Below are positions 24,111 to 33,180 of a stretch of 64,000 bases of DNA, one piece after another. A program made the translations under genes and the position numbers. The notes under the pieces are model-generated. The model made no database searches and was not told the origin of the DNA. It was given only the letters and a program-made list of their open reading frames with translations. Every line of letters starts with the position of its first letter. The stretch's first letter is position 1. The stretch is from Struthio camelus (Eukaryota > Chordata > Aves > Struthioniformes > Struthionidae). Location of the stretch: NCBI RefSeq assembly GCF_040807025.1, contig NC_090945.1, positions 50,655,588 to 50,719,587 of the forward strand, in the 5' to 3' direction.

Positions 24111-26626
24111 GTACCCGCCTCAGGTCATGGGGAAAGCGCTGGAAATGGCCGAAGGCATCCAAGTGACCGGCGCGCCTGTCCGCACCACGAGAGATGAACT
24201 GGTTGCCAAGGTGAAGAAAAGAGGCATATCAAGTAGCAATGGTTAGCAGATCATAGCTGTGACAATACATAGGAGTCTAGAAAATGCTTGTTTTTGAATG
24301 TTGTCATTGTATCTCAAATTTATGGAAGTAATCACAATAACTTCCCTTTAAAACTCGTCATTAATTATTTCCCCTCTCTGTGCTATTTTTCCTGATTAAT
24401 ACCTATACAAATAGATTTAATGTATGTCTACTGTATTGGTAATTTAGAGTTATTGTTAATTAGAATATTTTTGGATTTCTACAACTGCCATGTTTCGTAT
24501 TGATTTCCTAATACAATGTAGACTTTTGCACTCCAGCCTCAACGTAGTCTTGCTATTTTGTTTTTACCACTAGTCAGACAGTGTTCCTTTATGAAAGACT
24601 TTCAATCTTTTGTTTCATAAAAGGAATTCTCACAGTGGTATTTTAAAGAGGTTTTTATGACGTTAGTAGATAAAATAAGCTTTTTAGGTCAGATACCTTG
24701 TTTTGATGTACCTCAGTTCTTTTTTGTCTGAACTTTAAGAATACAAATTTGTACTTGCGAACAGGTCCCAAACCGAACATAGAGTCTTGTACCTGAGCGC
24801 TTTTAATTCTTTGTCAAAAATGCTAAAATATTGGGGAATAGTGGGTTAATACTTGAAATTAGAATTCAAGATACATTCAGAAATGATTGAAACTGTAGTT
24901 TTTAAGTTCAGGGGGTTTACTGCTTATCGAAAGTTTTCAGAAATGAGATAAACTGTCTCTAGATGGATACTTCATGGTGGAGACGCTAAAGAGGGTGACA
25001 AACTTGCCTTGTTTTGCAGAAGGGATAGAGGAGCCCTCCAAGAAACGAGCTGTAGAGAAAAGCAAAGACTCTAAGGATACTGGAAAGGATGTGAAAACTA
25101 CTAAGCCAGAACCCGCTAAGGAAACGGAGAGCATATTGCCAAAAAAGCAAGAAAAAGATAGCGGCAAAGATTCGGAAAGCTCAGAGTCACTTTGCAGTTC
25201 AAACCAGGAAGCGGGCATAGCATCAGGCACAGAAACAGAAGGAAAACCTGCTAATGCCGAAAATGCCACTGAGCAAAATCCAACTCCATCTCCATCTGAA
25301 AAGGAGCCAGTAGAGAAGCCTTGCTTAAATCCACCTAAAGAGAGCAAGTCTGAAAACGTGCCATCACCTGAAAAGAAAACTACATCAGGAGCGGTGCCAC
25401 CGGCTGCCAAGGGCGCCCCGCAGGCAGGAGCGGTGCCACCGGCTGCCAAGGGCGCCCCGCAGGCAGGAGCGGTGCCACCGGCTGCCAAGGGCGCCCCGCA
25501 GGCAGGAGCGGTGCCACCGGCTGCCAAGGGCGCCCCGCAGGCAGGAGCGGTGCCACCGGCTGCCAAGGGCGCCCCGCAGGCAGGAGCGGTGCCACCGGCT
25601 GCCAAGGGCGCCCCGCAGGCAGGAGCGGTGCCACCGGCTGCCAAGGGCGCCCCGCAGGCAGGAGCTGCATCGCTGTCTTCCAAAAACCAAGCAAATGCCC
25701 CAACAGCAACATCTAAGGGTGGCACTCAGGTGGGCGCCTCGCTGCTCCTGGCCCCCAAGGGTGGCACTCAGGTGGGCGCCTCACTGCTCCTGGCCCCCAA
25801 GGGTGGCACTCAGGTGGGCTCTTCACTGCTGCTGGCCCCCAAGGGCGGCGCTAAGGTGGGCTCTTCACTCCTGGCCTCCAAGAGCAGCGCTGAGGTGGCT
25901 GCCTCATTGCTTGCCGCTCGAAGTGGCGCTCAGCAAGGTACTTCACTGCTGGCCTCCAAGAGCAGCGCTCAGGTGGCTGCCTCGCTGCTGGCTGCTCGGA
26001 GTGGCACTCAGCAAGGTGCCTCGCTGCTAGCCTCCCGGGGTGGTGCTCAGGCAGGTGCTTCACTGCTGGCCTCCAAGGGTGGCATGCAGGCAGGTTCTCC
26101 GCAACTTGCCTCGAAGAGTAGCTCACAGGCAAGTGAAAGTCCTGCTAAAGCTTTGTGCAAACCGCTAACCAGTGAAGATGCAAAGGAAAGGCAACCTTTT
26201 TTCAACAGACTGTACAAAGCTGTAGCCTGGAAACTGGTTGCTGTTGGAGGCTTCAGTCCTAATGTAAATCACGCAGAACTTCTAAACTCATCTATTCAGT
26301 CTGTAAAAGCTACTTTAGATGTTGCTTTTGTTCCACTGAAGGAACTTGCAGACTTACCTCAGAATAAGAGCTCTCTAGAAAATATAGTTTGTGAACTGAG
26401 GTGCAAGTCTGTCTATTTGGGTACTGGCTGTGGTAAAAGCATGGAAAATGCCAAAGCAGTTGCTTCGAGAGAAGCTTTGAAATTGTTCCTCAAGAAGAAA
26501 GTTATTGTGAAGATATGTAAAAGAAAATACAAAGGAAGTGAAATTGAAGATTTGGTACTTCTGGATGAAGAATCAAAACCCTCAAATTTACCTCCAGCTT
26601 TAAGAAATCCACGGGAGATCATGTAG
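23752..26626 (+). CDS. CDKN2AIP: CDKN2A-interacting protein (CARF), three coding exons
   Basis: Coding exons are 23752-23984, 24111-24241 and 25020-26626 (stop TAG), giving 656 residues; human CARF is about 580. Introns of 126 and 778 bp have GT-AG ends and the phases join cleanly (..GCR|YPP.. and ..SSSN|EGIEEPSKKR). Residues about 15-120 form the XTBD (XRN2-binding) domain, with HWRHRREFLLRN, SMVWANHVFLGCRYP and TRDELVAKVKKRGISSSN almost as in human. The middle is low-complexity: a K/E/S-rich stretch, then seven identical 13-residue repeats (245-335), then degenerate S/L/A repeats (354-492). The C-terminus keeps the conserved FFNRLYKAVAWKLVAVGGFS block and a double-stranded-RNA-binding-like domain (about 560-615), ending in a basic KICKRKYKGSEIEDL segment. 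The known family role is nuclear: binding ARF, p53 and MDM2, influencing p53 activity, and binding XRN2. The first ATG with an alanine-rich start was chosen; it lies in good context just after GTGGCC. Confidence 0.97.
25388..25660 (+). repeat. Seven perfect 39-bp tandem repeats in CDKN2AIP exon 3
   Basis: Unit starts are at 25388, 25427, 25466, 25505, 25544, 25583 and 25622. All seven units are identical at the nucleotide level and encode GAVPPAAKGAPQA. The unit is GC-rich, unlike its AT-richer exon surroundings. Because 39 is a multiple of three, the array stays in frame and also keeps antisense frames open. Lack of any drift implies recent expansion or ongoing homogenisation. Copy number may vary between individuals or be affected by assembly. 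Confidence 0.97.
25717..26130 (+). repeat. Degenerate 13-14-residue repeats in CDKN2AIP exon 3
   Basis: About eleven units of the pattern (S/G)(S/G)xQxxxSLLAxK/R, for example GGTQVGASLLLAPK, SSAQVAASLLAAR and GGAQAGASLLASK. They correspond to the serine-rich repeats of mammalian CARF (TSQVAASLLASK type), so this older repeat array predates the avian lineage, while the perfect 39-bp array just before it looks newer. Confidence 0.9.
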
Positions 26627-27180
26627 GCAAGAATTGCTGTTTATATGGTGTACAGTATTTCAACACAAGAACTGAAGGTTGATTTTGTACTTTAAAAAGT
26701 AGGCTTCCAGATATTTTGTATTTCTTTCTCAGTTTTGCAAGACAATTATATTCCTTTCACTTGGTAGCAATTGTATAAAACTTGTTAGAGATGACAAGTG
26801 TGCATTTAAAGGTATGCCTTAATATATAGCACACTAGTGTGCTGTTTTATTTGCAGAATAGTCTACCTAATTCTTCTATTTTTAATTAAATGATTAAGGT
26901 ACAATTTGCTGTTTAAAATCTGACAATTTTGTAATTCTTACGATTTGATGGCAGTGTGCTCAATTGTCTACCATGTCTTTTTCAGCTGCATAGAAGTATG
27001 TATATAGGGACCATAATACTTGAATGATTGAAAAGTGTTTGAAAATTTCAATCAAAAAGTTGAATCATCTGTTTCAGACATGTTGCTCATAATGTTCACT
27101 GTTCCTCTTACTAGAAGAGAAAATAGTTGGTTGACTATTTCTATGACAAGTTGTAACAGTTACAGAAAAAATGACACTCA

Positions 27181-27240
27181 GATCCCATTTTACATTATAC
27201 TAGTAAGTTAGATCCCGTATGACATTATACTAGCAAGTTA
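27181..27240 (+). repeat. Two-copy 30-bp tandem duplication
   Basis: Units 27181-27210 and 27211-27240 differ at four positions and share ACATTATACTAG. It lies in the presumed CDKN2AIP 3' UTR. Confidence 0.85.
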
Positions 27241-28339
27241 TCAATTAGCAGTCCAGTCACAGTGACTTCAGCCACCAAAACTCTGTAAGCAGATTGAACT
27301 TATTTTGTGAAATACCATTTACAGTTTGTTTTTTCAAATAAATATGAATTTCTATATTAAGCATATTTTGACTGCTACTAAAACTGAAACCTCTGGGATA
27401 TGCTTTTATAGTACTTTGGTTTTAGCTGTTAAATATTCGTGCCATTTCAATAACTTTTTGCAACACCTTCAGAAAAGCTTTACTTTGAGTGGTTTCAAGG
27501 TGTAATCCCTCAAGGATGTGTTAATTCTTATGTGGATGTATAGTCGAAGTAGTGTAAAACTGATGAGTGGACCTATTAAATAACTATTTCTACTTTTGTA
27601 ACACTTACCAAGAGGTAGATGAACAAAATCAAGATGCTGTTGTCTTCTAGAGACAGCAAGTATATTGTAAAGACTTCACACTAATTGAGCCCACCCTTTG
27701 CTACGTTTTCACATGATGTTCACAATGGTTTTAAGCAAAGAAAGTGGGAAATTACCTTTTGTTTTCAATGTGCTTGAAATAACTGCACAAATTGCATGTT
27801 TAATATATCGGATAATGACATGTAACAGTAAAGAACATAATGTCTTCAGTGCTATTTTGAATTAATCTTGTCTTATTACAATAGTTAGTATCATTTAATG
27901 GAGACCTTGCACTTGATTGACAGATTCATTAAGTGCTACAGGAATGAATAGGAATTCCTGGGATCTCAGTAGTATCTATGTCCACTTAAAGAGTTCAAGT
28001 TCTGTTGTGATTTGGAGACTAAAACGCAATGGATTTGTTATACTGTACCTTACGTGATTTTGGACACTAGTGGCTATCCAGTGTGTAGCACTTGGAGTCT
28101 GTAAGGTGCTTACATTGTACTTCTGGTCAATCAGTTCCTAACTTTCTCCATCTGATTGCTGTGCTTCTGTGCCCAAAGTCATCCTTAACTCTAGTAGGTT
28201 TCTCAGGTGTTCCCCATGTGTACTTCTGGAGCATGACCCAACATTTGGAATGCAACTTGTTAAATTGCTTCTTATACAGCATAAAAGTTTGGTGCTTGTT
28301 TCTAGCTCAGAGTGAGTTTCATGCTGTATGTAGAAGCTG

Positions 28340-28625
28340 CGGTATTCATGCCAGGAAATGAGAGACCTGTTTTCAAATCCTTACCCTGTTGAGGTGGCGA
28401 CATAGAACAACTGTTTTTGAAGGGCAGGAATTGTTCTGTGCCCTCTTAAGTTTAGCTTTTCTACTGGTTGTTTTGGGCATCTCCTAATTTTTGGTTGAAA
28501 ATTGAAGCATGTGTTGCAATGTGAAAATCTCAATTTCCCATCTGTAAAATGGGGATAACAGTATTTAATAACCTAAAAGGGGTGTTAGGAAAACTGTGTT
28601 AAAAGGCAGAGGTGCTAGAAGCCTT
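28340..28625 (+). mobile_element. MIR/CORE-SINE- or L2-like remnant
   Basis: TTTTCAAATCCTTACCCTGT and, downstream, TCAATTTCCCATCTGTAAAA followed by TGGGGATAACAGTATTTAAT, match the order and wording of the MIR 3' half and L2-type tail (cf. GTTCAAATCC..TCAGTTTCC.CATCTGTAAAATGGG). It is strongly diverged and boundaries are approximate. Such ancient amniote SINE traces are rare but known in sauropsids. Confidence 0.6.
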
Positions 28626-30488
28626 TTTTAAAGTCCTGACATAAATTTTCTATTTTTTTTATTTCTGAATGTTTTTTCTCTTAGATGTTTGGTTGTGATT
28701 CATTAAAGGATGAGTGTAGCTACTCTTACTGTAAACTCTGAAAATCAGTGTGTGGGGTTTTTTTTGTTTTTTTTTTTTCTTTTTACGTTCTGCATGGGAA
28801 GCAGCTAAAGAAGTATATTCTAAAATACAAGTAAATAAGCATCAAGTATTTTGAATGACAGAATCGATTAACGTTTCATTAACGCTAAAGGAAGAAAGCA
28901 AAAATTCCTATGGAGTGGCTGTGAAAAGAAATGTTTGTGCAATTCAGTTAGCTGTAAAGCCTCTAGGTTTCACTTGCATGCAGTATCTTAGAAATTGGGA
29001 TGCTGGTATTTAATTCTCAGACTGCACTGGCGAGAACAAATACACTAAAACTGTAGGTGTGCAGAGTTGGCTGAGGATGGCAAACAGAAGCAACCAACTG
29101 GAAAAAAAAACCCTATGGCCCTGAATTTTGTGCAGAAGCACAGGAAGTAGGCAGAGGCTTAAAATTAAATATGAATGCTATTTCTTCTGAGGGTTTATAA
29201 AACACCCAAAATAAGTATTGTTAGCTCATTACAGACAACTGTCAAATTTGCTGTTAGTTTACAAGTCATGTACCACTTTAGGTAGCAATCAGTAAAAGGA
29301 GGCTTATTTAGGTATATTGAGTGTATGATTGTTTTTGTTCTGGCACTCCGTCTTGAATCTTGAAATTTCTGCTCTGTGTCAGATGTAGAAGAGGATGTTT
29401 TGAAATAACTTCTTAAAGGACAGATAGGAAATCAAACAGATCTAAATTACTGCTAATATAATTTAGGCATATTGTAGTTGCAAGAGATGCAGGTGCCTCT
29501 GGCTATTTTGCACTGTGATCTAACAACTGGAGATGACTCTTAGTGTTCTTGAAATGATTTATTCCTCTGAACTTTGTTCAGGGGCAGCTGTTCGTGGTGG
29601 GGGTGGCAGCAGCTCCCGCAGAACCTGCTCTGGCTGTGTGGCACAGCCTGTGGGAGCTGTACAAGAGGCAGAGCTTCACTTTAAAACAGACAGCTTCTGA
29701 TGCCCTTTCATGGGGGGGGGGGAGGAAATAATGTGATGTTTTCATGCTGCTGCTTGTAGGGAAATGAAACGACCTCTACACTTCTAGCACCCGTTCTCTG
29801 CAGTCGAGCAGAAGGTGTGACTGGAGGGCCCCGAAGAAGGTGCTAAGCTGGGTGAAGGGAGAAATACTGAAGTAGTGAAACTCGGGCATGTAGGTGAATA
29901 TGCTTTAAACTCACTTAAGTGATCCTAGAATGACTTCCCCCCCACCCCCCAAACTTGTTCACTGGTCTGAGCGCTAAACCACATGGCCCCTCTTCTTCAG
30001 TCTTGAGACACGTAACTGCTTAGATATGTTTCTGCGTCTGCGTTTAAAAGGACATTTCCCAAACAGAGGTATTTTTGCTGTAAATGTTATGAATAGATTT
30101 AAAAAATAAAAACGTGCGTTTTTCGGTTCAAAAATTTATTTGGGATGGATGGCAGTAGCCCGCCTTGACCTGACAACTGCTCAGCTACCTGGAGCACCCC
30201 GCTGCAGCCCGGGGGAGCGCTAGCACGGACCGGCCCTGCGTCGCGCGGGAAGGCGGCAGAGGCGCCGCCGAGGACCGTTAGGACGGGAGCGGCGGGTCGC
30301 GCCTCGGCCTTCGCTCCCGGCGGCAGGCGGCCGTTACGCCGCCGACCCCTGGGGCTGGGGGTGGGGTGGCGGCCGGCACCGCCCCGCGCTCTCCCCCCTC
30401 CCCCCCCCGGCACCGCGCGGGGGCGCCTCGCGCAGGCGCCCAGCGGCAGCTGGCCCTGCCCCCGAGGGGGAGGGGCCAGCGCGTTCTG

Positions 30489-30496
30489 ATTTGCAT
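30489..30496 (+). promoter_or_regulatory. Distal octamer element of the RMRP promoter
   Basis: A perfect ATTTGCAT octamer about 240 bp upstream of the RNA start, the position expected of the distal sequence element in type 3 Pol III (U6/7SK/RMRP) promoters that bind Oct-1. Confidence 0.8.
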
Positions 30497-30657
30497 AATA
30501 CAGCCACTAGCCGCTGCGAGGCGTTTTCCCCCCCGCGGGACCGGTGTTGCCTTCGCCGGGGAGCTGTAGCGGCGACCGGGCGCCGGCGGGACCCTCTTTG
30601 TCTGTGGGGGGGGTGACTAGGGGTCGGCAGAAGCCATCACCGGGGGCGGCGACCGCC

Positions 30658-30677
30658 GCTCGCTCTAACCTTGAGGC
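30658..30677 (+). promoter_or_regulatory. Proximal sequence element (PSE) of RMRP
   Basis: GCTCGCTCTAACCTTGAGGC resembles vertebrate PSEs (cf. U6 CTTACCGTAACTTGAAAG). It lies about 72 to 53 bp upstream of the RNA start and about 19 bp before the TATA box, the spacing SNAPc-dependent Pol III promoters require. Confidence 0.75.
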
Positions 30678-30695
30678 GTCCGCGGCTGCGGAGCC

Positions 30696-30702
30696 GTATA
30701 AG
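30696..30702 (+). promoter_or_regulatory. TATA box of RMRP
   Basis: GTATAAGG-type TATA element about 33 bp before the inferred start. Together with the PSE at this spacing it specifies Pol III transcription. Confidence 0.75.
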
Positions 30703-30729
30703 GCCGCGGGGCGCGGCACGGCAGCAGGC

Positions 30730-31024
30730 GGGATGCTCTGAAGACCTGCTCTCTAGGCTACGCACGGAGGACGCGCCGTTCCTCGGGGGCCCCGCGCCCG
30801 CCTAGGGGAAAGTCCCCGGACCGGCGGCAGAGAGTGCCGCGCGCCGCCGGCGCGCCCGCCTGCCCCGCGCCTCACGCAGCGCCGCTGAGACGCCCGCCCG
30901 GGCCGAGCGGGTGAGCGGGGGCGGGCTCTCGTCACGGCCACAGACACGCAGGTAGTGCGCAGGCGCGCCCGGCCGCCGGGCCGCCGCACCAACACAACGG
31001 GGCTCACTCTCAGGACATCCCCTT
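30730..31024 (+). ncRNA. RMRP: RNase MRP RNA
   Basis: RNA component of the RNase MRP ribonucleoprotein, which in the nucleolus cleaves pre-rRNA and shares most of its proteins with RNase P. The sequence follows human RMRP in order. CTGAAGACCTG and CTAGGCTACGCACGGAGGAC lie in the P3 domain. CGCCTAGGGGAAAGTCCCCG plus GACC is CR-I of P4 (about 30799-30822), followed by CAGAGAGTGCC. Near the 3' end are GCAGGTAGTGCGC and CACCAACACAACGGGGCTCA (CR-V, about 30987-31006), followed by CTCTCAGG. The ends pair as helix P1: GGGATG..CTGA at 30730 against TCAG..CATCCC ending at 31021. A TTTT terminator follows. About 295 nt against about 267 in human; the extra length lies in the GC-rich variable middle (about 30839-30940). 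All core elements look intact, so it is probably functional. The 3' end is uncertain by a few bases. Confidence 0.95.
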
Positions 31025-31026
31025 TT
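31023..31026 (+). terminator. Pol III terminator of RMRP
   Basis: A run of four T directly after the 3' strand of helix P1, the standard Pol III stop signal. Confidence 0.85.
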
Positions 31027-33084
31027 GGCGGCGGGACAACCCCCCCTCCCCCCCCCCCGGGCGCGGCCCACACCGGCGATCACAGGAACCCCAAAACACT
31101 CACAGATACGACACTAGCAAGAGGAGGTTGCTAAAGAGCAGGGCCTGTAGTGCCTGGGGAGCTGCCTGAGACCCGCCAGCTACAGGTAGCTGTAATCAAA
31201 GGCAGACAATGTATTCAGACAAGTGTCTGCTGCACTAGATGTTTCTGCTGACACATCTGGGGCAGGTAATTCACCATGTGAGCCGCTCCACCAGGGGTGG
31301 GTAACCGGGGGAACTGCTCAGTGGTAACTTTCCTGACGGAGCTGGACTGTCTGCAGTACGAGTACAGCACACGTGGGGAGAAACGAAGCTTTCCCAGCAG
31401 TGGTGGAGGATGGCGCAGCACGCCATCCTAAAACCCTCCTCTTCTTCTCACGCGGATTTGGCATCGGGGTGCCTCCTCATGTGCCAGCTCAGTCAGGGAG
31501 GCACTCACCTGACAGAGCTCCTGTCGCTGCCCAAAAAGGCTCCTGTCCCTGCTCCAGGAAAAAGCAAGAGGCCAGGTGGAAGTGTCTTGTCATGTTCTTC
31601 TGCACGGCACAGAAGTTAAACACCAAACATGAGTCCGATGCATATCAGAGTGTGAGCAGACAAGTTGATACGCACAGTACAAACGTCACACTTCTCCAGC
31701 ACAGCACAGCGTTTCCTTATACATCTCGTTCTGCTGCAGAAGGCTGTGAGAGCACAAAGTGTATACCTTGTTTCCCTCGCTCACTTGCACCTCCTCAGAG
31801 AAGGTCTACACCTACGGCCTTCACCTGCCAGCAGTGTTGCACTCCAGGCAAGGATTCATCTGCTTAACCTCAGGGATACTATGTAAGATGCTAGTGCCTG
31901 CTGCAACAGCACATGTAAACACTAGCCATACTGATACATTGAATTAATTTTATAAGCACTACCATTTCTGTGTTTAGTCTGTCGAATACATATCACATCA
32001 CCGTGCTCTGCTCCACAAAACTGAGCCACCTGCTGCATTATTCTCAAGGCTGCGTATGCGAAATGACAGCAGAGCACCCCAAAACAGCAGCAAGTTCAGA
32101 ACCGCACCCAAGCGGCGCAGCAGCAATACTTCTTTTGAGTTCATGCTCTTTGAGTGTTTATGAATCTTCTGTGGTGAGCCAAGCCCCGCTAAACTGTCAG
32201 GCAGCGTTCCTTACTTTCTTCTTGCTCAAACTACAGGCACATGTCCTATTTGTAGGTGCAGTGCAGTTTGCAAACCCCACTGATTTCTAACATCTCCTAT
32301 TCTTCTTCCAGTAATATGCTAACAGTAACATCTTTTCAGTAGTGCAGGACTCTTGTCTTGCCGGACAAAAGTGACCAGTGTGCGCAGCTGAGAGAAACTC
32401 CGTGGAGAACTAGCTACGACAGCTCCAGACACTTCACACAGCACTTTGAAAGGGTGCACAATGGGCTTATAAACCACCCGGCTTGAGCTGTCCTTTCTGT
32501 TGCTGTCTTGGCCATGTGAAATACTAGACTGTCTTTCTCTCACAATTCTTTATGTGATCAGCTAGATGTACATGGGAAAATAAATATTTCAAACAAAAAA
32601 GAAAACGTTATCAAAGAACCCATCCCTAAAGAAACAACTAAAGTAGGGCACAGCTCTATGAAGTTCTCTGTTTTTCTGCTGAGAAACTGTAATGAAATCC
32701 CAGTGTCCTAGTTTCATCCACTAGAGAGGAGATATCTGAGGCTAACATTTCCTGAGTTGTCATCCCTCTGTAGCAGATGTAGCACCTGAAATACAGTTTA
32801 AAGCTAAATTGCTTGTGCAGTGACCAATTTTGTTTTTGGACCCTAGATGATTGCACTGTAGTATCTGAACAATTCAGGCTGTTTTTCTCTGTATGGGAAC
32901 CAAATTCCTTCACTTGCAATTACAGTAAAGGCTGGTCTTCAGATTTGTTAGTATAAAAAGCTATGTCTAAAACCAAACTAACCTTGACTTTACATGACAA
33001 TGAGAGATAGAGTCTTGTGGTCCAGAGACTGAGGGAAGAAAGTACACATCTAAAGAATTCTGCTAACACGACTGACGCAGTCTC

Positions 33085-33180
33085 TCTTTCCCTTGGTTAA
33101 TCGCTAGAGAGATCTGTTCCTCAGTTTTCCGAGTTGCAAACTGCAGAGATGATAACAGTAATATCTACTTTGTAGAATAT
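33085..33180 (+). mobile_element. Possible MIR-like SINE tail
   Basis: TCTGTTCCTCAGTTTTCCGA, followed after a short gap by GATGATAACAGTAATATCTA, resembles the MIR/L2 tail (TGTGCCTCAGTTTCC..GGATAATAATA). It is short and diverged, so the call is tentative. Confidence 0.4.

Larger units (their letters stand above)
26627..30120 (+). other. CDKN2AIP 3' UTR and following AT-rich region
   Basis: No stop-free coding content. A canonical AATAAA at 27337-27342 is a plausible polyadenylation signal, giving a 3' UTR of about 0.7 kb. A second AATAAA at 30105-30110 lies just before the next CpG island and could end a much longer UTR. Which is used cannot be told from sequence. Confidence 0.5.
30150..31080 (+). 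promoter_or_regulatory. CpG island containing the RMRP gene and promoter
   Basis: An abrupt switch from AT-rich DNA to CpG-dense DNA at about 30160, ending at about 31080. It covers the RMRP distal and proximal promoter elements and the whole RNA gene. An NRF1-like GCGCAGGCGC lies at 30430-30439. No protein-coding first exon could be recognised in it on either strand. Confidence 0.7.

Noticed and set aside
24937-25725. 262-codon minus-strand open frame opposite CDKN2AIP exon 3
   Set aside because: It is a by-product of the in-frame 39-bp repeat array, which keeps several frames open; it carries no independent protein signal.
30730-31024. RNase P RNA as an alternative identity for the Pol III gene
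   Set aside because: The flanks of CR-I, the CAGAGAGTGCC block and the 3' ACCAAC..CGGGGCTCA..CTCTCAG order follow RNase MRP RNA and not RNase P RNA.
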